DNA from: Plutella xylostella
Taxonomy: Eukaryota > Arthropoda > Insecta > Lepidoptera > Plutellidae
Assembly: GCF_932276165.1 (NCBI RefSeq)
Contig: NC_064006.1
Coordinates: forward strand, 1,178,001-1,242,000
Reading direction: 5' to 3'
DNA length: 64,000 nucleotides
The first letter of the stretch is position 1. Each line of letters begins with the position of its first letter. The translations under genes and the position numbers were made by a program. The notes beneath the pieces were generated by a model, which did not search any database, was not told the origin of the DNA, and was given only the letters and a program-made list of their open reading frames with translations. This document shows positions 22,801-31,900 of the stretch, one piece after another.

Positions 22801-22907
22801 TACGCGAAAAAATCAAAACCGTCAGTGTTCGACTCTGTATTTCACTTATTATAAAAGATTTAAAAAAAAACTTTTTTTGTATTAACACTGTTCTACGACT
22901 GCGACGA
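19840..22907. mobile_element. 3-kb element with 22-bp TIRs and a reiterated 14-bp motif
   Basis: The left end TCGTCGCAGTCGTAGAACAA and the right end, reverse-complemented, TCGTCGCAGTCGTAGAACAG continue to 22 bp with one mismatch. Both ends contain a motif close to TAGAACAATGACGG, which recurs in both orientations through the outer parts (for example GGTCATTGTTCTATG, TTCGTCGTTGTTTTAG, GAACAACGACGTATCC, GAATAATGACGGTTTA, ACCGTCTTTGTTCTAT). No target duplication could be recognised. The centre is filled by decayed LINE sequence. No transposase is seen. The superfamily is not determined; the layout resembles foldback/MULE-type elements. Confidence 0.55.
20290..21720 (-). pseudogene. decayed RTE-like LINE, itself interrupted by another RTE-like 3' end
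   Basis: Reading the - strand from 21550 down gives KGVMQGDPRCTRFTIF (RT motif 4 remnant), LSFADDIALVS (catalytic motif) and LEVGLKMNRLKTTDMTN. From about 21000 to 20760 it switches to another LINE's C-terminus, GRPRRRWRDDLDVFN ... ETFAQQW. Then it returns to TKVFSNQCILLVMTYGTDRW, RAMLGVSLMDRIRNEGIRQR, KCKLKWQ-like and WAGYICQRTDNRWG. The natural order of RTE-type polyproteins (family knowledge) is RT core, TYG, RDRIRNE, KWQWAGH, so the middle block looks inserted. Several stops and frameshifts; inactive. Confidence 0.5.
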
Positions 22908-23276
22908 TTTATTTATTATGCCCCCTTCCCCTATCCCTTTACAGCTCAAAAATTATACTTTAATAATTACCTCTTGGATAACGAAAAATAATAAAATGCC
23001 AGCGTATGTGTCTTTGGAAAAAAAACTGTTTTAATAACGTATTTTTTTAAATAACGGGATCATCATATTTAGCACACCCTGCATAAAATAAGAGTAAAAG
23101 GGTTGTCAAATTAAGTTTACACAAATTAAGTTTCCCAGACTGTCAACTCCTTTTGTAATTTTGAAAGCGCCGCAAACGTAACAATCTTGTGAAATTAATC
23201 GTAGAATTCCTGAAACCAATGCCTTAAGAAGTTCTGTTTTAATTAAACCCGTGAAACTGAACGAACAATATCAGGA
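22908..23276. other. gene-free stretch
   Basis: AT-rich DNA with no recognisable exon or element. Confidence 0.4.
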
Positions 23277-23342
23277 GGGTCACTCTATACTGGCGAAGAA
23301 CTGTTGTGCGGCATGCAGCGGGAGTCTCTTCAGTGAAACTGC
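23277..23342 (+). mobile_element. fragment of the GGGTCACTCTATA MITE family
   Basis: GGAGGGTCACTCTATACTGG matches the terminus of the copies at 35473-35596 and 23840-23977. Only one end is visible. Confidence 0.4.
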
Positions 23343-23479
23343 TCTTTAAACTTAACCAGTTTATTTATAACTTTTCACTAAACGCTAGTTCACAATAGGT
23401 AGCTAATCTATAGCTATAGCTTCAACACCGATGTTCACGACGCGCGACTCGGAACAAAATTTAAAAACGTGACCTATGT

Positions 23480-23535
23480 ATGTATATACTGTTTATACTG
23501 TTATACTGTTTATACTGTTTATACCGTTTATATTA
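23480..23535. repeat. TATACTGTTT decamer tandem repeat
   Basis: About five units of TATACTGTTT with small deletions and one C variant. Confidence 0.8.
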
Positions 23536-23839
23536 TTAGCTTCTCTATGTTAAATATTATAGTTTATAATTAATGTTAAAATTTAATGTAGATTTTATAT
23601 CTTTATTATGTAAGCAAAAATAAATAAGTTAATTTTTTTTACTTTCTATTACTTACCTACTTAGTATAATATTACCTAGATTAAACAACTTGCTATGCCC
23701 TACAGGGCACTATGTTAAGGACCATTATGTACATAATTTTAAGATCAATGTAAAACTTACATAGTTGCAATAAACATATTACTATTACTATTACATAGTT
23801 ATTAAAATGACGAAATGGGGAATGCGCGTAATGCGGTGT

Positions 23840-23977
23840 TGGAATTTTAGTGTGCGGACGTAACAGAACGAACGAACCAGTACTGTCGTGAAATCGGCAG
23901 GTTTAATACAACGAGATAGACTCATGGCTCGCAGCAGCGCTCCGTAACTTAGTTTTTCTTCACATAGAGTGACCCCC
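23840..23977 (-). mobile_element. MITE of the GGGTCACTCTATA family, partial
   Basis: On the - strand it reads GGGGGTCACTCTATGTGAAG, GCGCTGCTGCGAGCCATGAG and GTATTAAACCTGCC, aligning along its length with 35473-35596. Confidence 0.5.
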
Positions 23978-24182
23978 AGATGCTTGAAAAGGCCTATTGT
24001 GTAGAATGGCATACGTATTTTATTGCCTGACCTTTTTAGGGCCTTTGTTTTATGAAACGAGCTGAGAAGAGAGCAGGGTGTCTTTCATTGTGTTTTTGGG
24101 AAAAATACTTCGGTCGGGGAGGTTTAGTTTTGAATTATTACTTATAATTACTGGAAGCATTAGCACTGTTTATTGTGACCAG

Positions 24183-24344
24183 ATGAACTGCGGCCGCTAC
24201 GGGTTCGTTATGATGTCGATAAACTCGTTAAATGTGCGACCCACCAATCACAGCGCCGTATTTATGGCGAATCATGATATAGTGACGTTTGTCTACTTTG
24301 ATAACGAACCGATGAAGCGGCAGCTGTACCTACCTGAACATTAG
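24183..24344 (+). other. possible small exon or exon relic, unknown
   Basis: An open frame beginning at an ATG directly after an AG (GACCAG|ATG) encodes about 53 residues, MNCGRYGFVMMSINSLNVRP, NHSAVFMANHDIVTFVYFDN, then EPMKRQLYLPEH and a stop. The segment is more GC-rich than its surroundings and looks coding-like. Its motif N-x-S-A-V-F-x-A-...-FVY-x4-P-x2-(K/R)-x-L recalls the segment at 34273-34430. I do not recognise the family, and the acceptor is weak. It may be a remnant rather than a gene. Confidence 0.3.
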
Positions 24345-24442
24345 TTAGGACTTTAATGTTCCTTAAGCAACTCAGAAATTTCACAAAATGTATCCATTCA
24401 GATTGCGCACTGCCTAATTTTGGATTCTGACATACGAAAATA

Positions 24443-24704
24443 AATAAATAATAAATAAATAAATATTTGGGGACATCTCACACACGGCCATCCGACCCCA
24501 AGCTAGGCAGAGCCTGTGTTATGGGAATCGGACAGTTGATAATATCTACAAAATACATAGAGAGATAGATATTAAATTTAAATATCAACACCCAAGACCC
24601 GAGTACACATATCTGTCTTTAAACAAATATCTGACCCAGCCGGGAATCGAACCCGGGACCTTCGGCATAGCAGTCAGGGCCACTAACCACTACGCCATTC
24701 GACC
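24443..24704 (-). mobile_element. tRNA-derived SINE (family 1), complete
   Basis: The - strand reads from the tRNA-like head (GGTCGAATGGCGTAGTGGTT, GGTTCGATTCC) through CTCGGGTCTTGGGTGTTGAT to GAGATGTCCCCA and an AAAT-type tail. GAAAATA flanks both sides (24436-24442 and 24705-24711). Confidence 0.8.
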
Positions 24705-24711
24705 GAAAATA

Positions 24712-25721
24712 CACGAGTTAAGGTGGTTTACCACCGAGAGATGTACTGTTCACAGAAATTAAAACACTCTTTTCAGAGGGGGGCAAAAACTAATCTTATT
24801 CCCAAAAATATATCAGATCCGTGAACAGCGCATGGCTTGCACCACAATATAACGAACCGTCTGATTTGTCGCCACCCTGCCATTTTTGTCAAAGCCTGGT
24901 GCCACCCTAATGACCCCATTTTAATTCTGGCTGAATCGGTCTTCATTTTATGCTAGCTTCTTAGAAATGTTTAATTGAACTTTTGTACCTATTTGTTTTT
25001 TTTTTGGAATTTCCAAAGTTTACAACTTTAGTAATTAAAAATGTAGCAGGGAATTCCCTGTATTACATGCTTATATTGTATTCTTCTACTGTAGAAGGAA
25101 AGTATGTTTTATATTCATAATAAAAAATACATAGTATTGAAAAACTCCTTTGACATTATACAGTAGCATCGAAAACCTCGCAATGCATCGTGTTTTATAT
25201 TATTCCACAAAAATAGCGGTGATACTAAAAGCGATTTTTTCAAGACAACCTTTGGGTGGAAAGGTACAATATATTACTTAAATCATTTAAATAATTATTT
25301 TTTTCGTTGTTGCAGACTGGAAATGGCGTGAAAATGCGAACAACGGATAAAACCCCGAAGCACACACTCCCTTCATTCGAAAACGCATTGGAAACACAAA
25401 ATTCAACATACTCTCTAAGTGAAAATGTATGTTGAACTATCCACAAAGCATCTGAGAACAGAGAGAGTGAAAAAGAAAAGAGAGAAAAAATATCTAAAAC
25501 AAAAGACTGTGATAAAGAGTACGATTCAAAATTGTTGCTGAAGAAACAATCGGTAATGATGAAACAGGAAGAGTTGGCTGCAAGAAGAAGTCAGGGGAAT
25601 AGAATTTGTAACCAAAGGTTGCATACGAGGATAGTGAAGCAAGCGAGATAAAGGTCAGTGATGTTTTTAATACACTTTTACTATAAGGCGTTCGTCTTAC
25701 TGTGGTAGCACTCTCAAGGAA
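24712..25721. other. stretch with LINE tail and one exon-like frame
   Basis: A CR1-like 3'-UTR fragment (AAAGCGATTTTTTCAAGACA) lies at about 25218-25262, and the exon-like region 25316-25651 is described separately. Nothing else recognisable. Confidence 0.35.
25316..25651 (+). other. exon-like open frame with one internal stop, unknown
   Basis: Directly after a good-looking acceptor (T-rich tract ending GTTGTTGCAG) one frame stays open for about 110 codons except for a single TGA at 25434-25436. It reads TGNGVKMRTTDKTPKHTLPS, FENALETQNSTYSLSENVC, stop, then a Lys/Glu-rich segment (ASENRESEKEKREKISKTKD, MMKQEELAARRSQGN). A donor-like GTCAGT follows at 25654. It could be a decayed exon or chance purine-rich DNA. 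I do not recognise it. Confidence 0.25.
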
Positions 25722-25812
25722 TGAAAAAAATCCAGTGACAATAGCACCAAATTAATAGTAAACGGAAAAGGACCACTTAATGACGCCTTGAGTAATATTG
25801 AAGTCAACCTTA
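25722..25812 (-). mobile_element. fragment of MITE family A
   Basis: The - strand carries ATTGTCACTGGATTTTTTTC, CCGTTTACTATTAATTTGGT and AGGCGTCATTAAGTGG, i.e. one end and the internal block of the family. Confidence 0.55.
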
Positions 25813-26436
25813 GTCAACGCTTAAATTGATGGTATGTATGTATGCATGACATACGGAGAAATCGAGGCATAGTAAAATGGCTTATTGCAAAAAGTCATCA
25901 TGTATTACTTTCTCTGCTCCAAAATATACACTTATATATTATTTTTTCCGTCTCCCACTCACCTAAATAAGGCTCTTACATCCTCTTCTTAGATATTTAA
26001 AATGCCAACTACTTATTTTACGACTACTTGTGTAGTAAACAAAAATCGTCAGTACGTATTCATTACCTGAAATACGCAAAATTTTGTTCATCTTTTAGTT
26101 GGAAACTTTTGTGAAGTATAGAATTTCTTGGGAAAATTTGGTAGGTGTATCTTAGGTGGGAGATATATTTTTAAACCATTGTTTGGGTTTCACAATTATT
26201 ATTATAGGAAATTATCTTGTAAGATTAGATATAAAAAGGTTTCCAGGTCCTGTTTTTTACCTTTTCATGAAGTATTGGTTTTAATATTCATTTATGTAAT
26301 AGATCATAAATTATGGCTTTTTTCCATAACTTTTATTTGACTATTGAAAAAGGTCTTCAATCACAACTCGCAATCACTTAAAAGTACCTAATTAAGAACA
26401 ATAGAAACATAGAATAAACTTATACTACTAGTACTA
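25813..26436. other. gene-free stretch before the LTR element
   Basis: No exon seen. The open frame at 26128-26340 has no recognisable motif. Confidence 0.35.
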
Positions 26437-26440
26437 CCAC
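26437..26440. repeat. target-site duplication CCAC (left)
   Basis: CCAC immediately precedes the left LTR and recurs at 34273-34276 immediately after the right LTR, a 4-bp duplication as expected for Ty3/gypsy integrases. Confidence 0.85.
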
Positions 26441-27499
26441 TGTAATGTAGCAGCTCAGCAGGAGCTGGTCTGGATCACCGGGGAGCGACCCCTGGGCGAA
26501 TCGACCTGCCTGGCCTCCCCCGAGAGTAGGGGTTGTGTGCTATATTGTTATGTGATACTTACCCTTATGACTCACGTCCCTGGTGCTTAGGGCTGGTACC
26601 TACCTAATAATTCTCAATTAATATGTACCGGGAAGCGGTTTTAGCCTAGCTCAGCTTGGCGCCGGCCTCTGAAGGAGTGCCTGGTCACCTGGGGGATCTA
26701 CAATGACCGTGAAGCGGTCCTAGCTGTCCTGATTTTGATCCTGAGGCCCCTGGAGGGAAATAACCTCGGTAGGTGTACGGGGTGAGAATTAATAATGCCG
26801 ATTAATTAGTGTAACACAATTGAGGCGGCACTGGACCCGCTTTATTTACAACCACTTACTTATATATCTAGGGTACTTACAGCTTATGTACTTAATATTA
26901 AACACACTACACAAATGCACAAATACTTGTCACAGTTATCGAAATTTAAATTGATCGGGCCCTGAAGGGGCCTACGCGGACGTTTCTATATATCCTAATA
27001 AGGGGAAGGAATATAGGGTACAGGAGGTCGGGCGAATACTGGTGGTGCGTGTCGGTTTGTTCCAGGATTTGTGGAGTGTATTTGTGTTGATAAGAAAGTG
27101 TGGCTGAGGGCCGGTGTGTGTTCAGCGATTGTATAGTTCGGTACACGGCCGCTTAACCTAGGCGACCCAGGCGTCCGTGTATTCCGGGGAACCTCGATCC
27201 GCTAGTAGGCGACCCACAGCGTAGGGAGGACGGTGTTGTGAGCTTAGTATGCGTGAATAGATACTTAAGATAGATATAGGTGCGGGGAAGGATCTCGGGA
27301 GCGGACTGGTCACTCGTCGGAGCAGGAGGTGACGAATGGTGGCCGGGCGGCGGTCCGGCGGCTATTTATAGGCGGGTCGCCCCGCGCCCCTTGTATTCTC
27401 CGGAGTCGTCTGTGTGGTGCCCCACCTCGTCTTGCGGGCGCTCTTGCGGCTTCGGAATGTGGGTAGGTGCGGTGGATGGTTTGGTAACGGCTCGTTACA
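26441..27499 (-). repeat. 3' LTR (1059 bp)
   Basis: On the element strand it begins TGTAACGAGCCG and ends CTACATTACA. It matches the right LTR throughout except for 37 extra bases at about 26690-26727. The GC-rich end near 27300-27480 and an AT-rich centre are typical of a promoter-bearing LTR, but I cannot place the transcription start. Confidence 0.95.
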
Positions 27500-27511
27500 T
27501 TCTCCCCCCTC
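27500..27511 (-). promoter_or_regulatory. polypurine tract
   Basis: GAGGGGGGAGAA on the element strand lies directly upstream of the 3' LTR start TGTAACG, the expected priming site for plus-strand DNA synthesis. Confidence 0.85.
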
Positions 27512-28405
27512 AGCAGGAGAATTTTTACCTGGTAAAAATTCACAGGTCATGTAGACAAAGTTAAAGAGAAATGTGCATGTTATTTGTGCATTTGTTACAA
27601 CAGGTTCCTACTTTATTGTCTTCCTTCATTATCTATACATTATATTTACTTAGACATTCATTTGGGGTTAATCTATCCGAGTTATAATAAGAATTATTAA
27701 CTTTAGTATGCTACTGTTTGTTCTCTTTACGGTAATAACATTATAAGTGATACATATGTCTAATTTTATTATTTCGGCAGGTTTTCTTATGTGTTCCTGG
27801 TTACTTACATATACTTTGTGATCTTATTTTATCGGTCGGATGAACATTGTTCTTTATGTTTCAACTGTGTCTCTCTTATTATGTGTTCTTTGACATTTTA
27901 ATTTCATTGTACTGGTTATGTTTGTTAGATTTATTAACAAATTTAACAATAAACTTGATAAATGAATACTATGTGTTTTATTTTACAACAACATTGTGAC
28001 TGTACATGAAAAATTATAACCTCTAATTCTCCTGTACACAGATTACGTTTCGTATGATTTGACAGGTGTGTTTTTCTTTTTATGATTATTCTACGCTTCA
28101 TGATGACGTTTTATGGACAATATGAGACATCGTGCTGGTGTTTGGATAAAATAACCTATAACCATCCTATAACCTATAAATCTATATAATGGATGAACTA
28201 ACTTATTGGCCCTAAATAGGTGTTGTTATAGTTTTCCTATTTAGGTGTATTTGTGCATCCGTGTTAGTGGTCGGGTGTACGGTTATGTTATTAACAATAT
28301 CAACGGGTTAAATTTGAATCTAGGTTATTATTTTGCCTACTTTGCGAATAAACTTAAATTTGTTATTTTACTTACAGGACATTTACAGGACTTGTTTATT
28401 ATGAT
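27512..28405 (-). other. non-coding 3' region of the LTR element
   Basis: About 0.9 kb of AT-rich sequence between the small second frame and the polypurine tract, with no open frame. Such long 3' non-coding regions occur in several gypsy lineages. Confidence 0.6.
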
Positions 28406-28786
28406 TTAATGCTTCACCCATCGTGGCAGACGCGCTAGGCCCCTGGTAGGACCCCTGATTTTCTTCTTCCCCCCTCGCTTTTTCTTTTTCTTTCCCCGTC
28501 GTTCTACTTCGTTGTTCACGGTGGATTCCAATGAGTATGACGTCGTTGGAGGTGGCGGTGTCGTCTGCGGGGGTGGTGGCGTCGGTCGGATGTATATGGT
28601 CCCGTCTGCCATTATTTCTATCCCTGCTGCTACGGTGTCCTCAGTTTCCGGGATGTGTATCGTCGGCGGAGATGGCGGTGGTGTAGGTGGTTCGGTGATG
28701 ATTGCTAGCGCCCCGTCCGCCCGGATCACGATCTCCGACGGCTTCCCGGTCACTATGAGGTTGCCTTCGCTTGTTGCTGTGGACAT
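28406..28786 (-). CDS. small proline- and lysine-rich ORF of the LTR element
   Basis: A 126-codon frame starting 136 bases downstream of the gag-pol stop, on the same strand. The product begins MSTATSEGNLIVTGKPSEIV and has two proline-rich blocks (PPTPPPSPPTIHIP at about 33-46 and PTPPPPQTTPPPPTTS at about 68-83). It ends in a strongly basic tail (KKKKKRGGKKKIRGPTRG at about 98-115). There is no signal peptide, hydrophobic helix or cysteine pattern, so it is not an envelope protein. It occupies the position of the third ORF of some gypsy-like elements. Expression would need a spliced or subgenomic RNA or reinitiation. It could also be a decayed frame, but 126 codons without a stop and clear compositional domains argue for a real product, perhaps RNA- or chromatin-binding (inference). 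Confidence 0.55.
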   Translation of the reverse strand: MSTATSEGNLIVTGKPSEIVIRADGALAIITEPPTPPPSPPTIHIPETEDTVAAGIEIMADGTIYIRPTPPPPQTTPPPPTTSYSLESTVNNEVERRGKKKKKRGGKKKIRGPTRGLARLPRWVKH

Positions 28787-28922
28787 GTTGTGTCTTCAAC
28801 TGGCCGATTTCTTCTTCGTCTTGCGTATTTACCGGTTGATAATTGTATTTGAGGGTAGTTGTGGTTGTTATTCATGGGCCTGTTTCATACGAGTTGCGGT
28901 CGAGTTTTAATTAAGTATTTTA

Positions 28923-31900
28923 TTAGTTGTTATATGTTTTGAGGTCCTTTATGTGGGCTATGTATTTTCTATGATTATGCATGTGTTTTAATTCGAATAT
29001 TACAGGTGACTTTTTGTCCGTTATTATATACGGTCCGGAGTATTTCGGTGCTAGTTTAGCGCAGAAGTTTTTATCTGCGCATGATAATGGGAATTCTCTT
29101 TTTAATACGGTTTCGTTTATTCTTGGGTACCATGTTCTTTTGTTACTGTCGTAGTGTCGCTTTTGTTGTAGCGATGCCTTATTTTGGTTGATTTTCGCGA
29201 TTTCGTAGATCTCTTCCATGTTTGATTTATCTTTGATAGTTGCCACGGGGAACTGGTTTTTATCTCTTGGCATTCTCAGTTCTCTTCCGAACATTAGGAA
29301 TGCTGGTGTGTACTGTGTCGATTCTTGTATCGATGTATTAAGTGCGAAGTTGAATTCTGGTAGGAATTGGTCCCATTTCTTATGATTTTCGTTTATGAAT
29401 GTTGCGATCATGGTGCCGAGTGTTTTGTTGACTCGTTCCGTGGGATTTGATTGCGGCGAGTACGGTGCGGTTAGTTCGTGTTTTATGTCGTATTTCTTTA
29501 GTTCGTCTGTGAACTGTTTGCTCACAAATTGTCTTCCGTTATCGCTTACGACGGTCGTGGGGCACCCGTACTTCATGATCACGCATTCTTTCAGTGCCTT
29601 GGTTATTGTCGGCGCTGTCGCGGTCCTTAGCGGTCTTATCTCGCTCCATTTGGTAAATTTGTCGTGGAATACTATGATCCATATGTGTCCGTTTGAGGAG
29701 CGCGGCAGTGGTCCGATCAGGTCGGTAGTGATGGTTTGCCATGGTCCTTCGGGGTTGTTAATGTGCATTTGGCCGGGTCTCTTTTCTTGTGACGTCTTGT
29801 GTGTTTGGCAGTTCATGCATTTCTTTACGTATCTGAGTACGTCTCGGTACATCCCCGGCCAGTAGTACCTCTGGGCTATTCTTTTCATGGTTTTCCCGGC
29901 TCCTAGGTGGCCTGCGGTTGGTTCGTCGTGGTTTTCTTTAATGGTTTGTGTTCGGTCGGATGCTGGTATGCATAGTTTCCACTCGGATTCGGTGTTTATT
30001 TTGAGTCCGTAGGAGGGATTTGATATCTTTTTATATAATTTGTCGTTTTTAATGCAGAATGATGGGTCGGCATCCGGTGATTTCAGTGTTTCGGAATGTT
30101 TTCTTTCATACCAATCTTTTTTGTCTTCGATTGTGGCCAGTGCTGGGTTTCTTGATAGTTGGTCTGCTATTTGGTTATTTTTTCCGGGCCTGTACTCGAT
30201 GTTGAAGTCGTATTGTTGGAGTTCTAGTGCCCATCGTGCCAGCCTTCCTGATGGGTTTTTCAGTGTGTTGAGCCACTTCAATGCTTGATGGTCTGTTATG
30301 ACTGTGAACTGGTATCCTTCCAGGAATGCTTTCATTTTCTTCACTCCCCATACCACTGCTAGGCATTCTTTATCTGCGGTTGTGTATCTTGTTTCAGGGG
30401 CGCTTAGTGATCTGCTTGCGTACATGATTACTTTCTTTTCTCCTTCTTGTTCCTGCATTAGGACGGCTCCGATTCCTACGTCGCTTGCGTCTGTTTCGAG
30501 GATGAATGGTCTGGTGAAGTCCGCTCTTGTGAGGATTGGACTCTGTGTTATTATCTTCTTGATTTCTCTGAATGCGTTTTCTTGTGGTTCGCCCCATTCG
30601 AACTTCCTATTCTTTTTCAATAGGGTAATTAGTGGGGCCATGACGTTGGCGTAATTCGGTATGAATTTTCTGTACCATGACGTCATGCCTATGAATCTTC
30701 TTGTTTCTTTTATTGTGGTCGGCGGTTTCATCTCGTTGATTGCTTGTATTTTGCTTGCGTCCATTTTAATTCCTTCTCTTGTTACTATATGTCCCAAGTA
30801 CTCTAGTTCCGGTTTGCAGAATTCGCATTTATCTATGTTGATTTGGAGTCTTGCTTCTCTTATCCTCTTGAATATTTCTTTCAGGTGGGTTATGTGTTCG
30901 GTAAAGGTTTCACTGCACACAATAATATCGTCGCAGTAAACATATGCGTTCGGTTCTAACTCTGGTCCGATTACTCTGTCGAGTAGCCGCTGGAATGTAG
31001 ATCCGCTGGAGTGCAATCCGAATGGCATGACTCGGAATTGGAAGAGTCCTCTGCCTGGGACGGTGAAGGCGGTCACCCGTTTGCTTTCGTCTGCGAGTTT
31101 CACGTTCCAGTATCCGTTTTTCAGGTCAATCTTTGAGAACCAGTTCGCTCTGATCAGCTTCTCTAGTGTGTGGTCAATTTGTGGCAACGGGTACGCGTCC
31201 TTCTCTGATGCTTCGTTTACTTTCCTGAAGTCTATGCAGAATCTGTACTTCCCGTTTTCTTTCTTTGCCAGTACTACCGGTGAGCTGTATGGGCTGTCTG
31301 ATTTTTCTATTATACCGTTTTGTAGCATTTCTTGTACGTGTTCGTCGATTATTTGTTGAAGCTTCGGGTTTCTTGGATAATATTTTTGTTTTATTGGTTC
31401 GTTGTGCTTCATTTTGATTCTATGTTCTACCCATGTGTTTCCTTTTGGGCTTTTCTCGCAGCGTTCGAATTCGGTTCTTATTGTTTCTTCTAGGATTTTC
31501 TGTTGGTGTTCTGTTAGTTCGGTAGACTTCTGTATCCTGAACGGTGGTTTTGTTTGTTTTTCGGTTCGGGTTTCATGTGGTGTTTCTTTTACGTCGTTGT
31601 TCCAATTTATCGTGGCTCCTGTTCTTTTCAGAATGTCCATTCCTATAATTACTAGGTTTGATGGTTTTTCTGTTGGAAGTACGAATAGTTCGTGGGTTAT
31701 TTTTCTTTGTTGAATTTCTATTTCTGGGTAAATTCTGTGTTCTATGTCTACTGTTCTGCCGTCTGCGACTGTTATTTTCATCCTCGAAATTTTTTCCTTG
31801 TCGGGGTTCTTTGAATTCTCTTCGTATATTTCTTTGCTGATGTATGATCTTGTTGATCCGGTGTCGACTAATGCTTTGTAGGTTCTATCTCCTATTTTTA

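Noticed and set aside
27512..28786. Envelope gene (endogenous retrovirus) downstream of pol
   Set aside because: The only frame there is 126 codons, without signal peptide, fusion-peptide-like or transmembrane segment.
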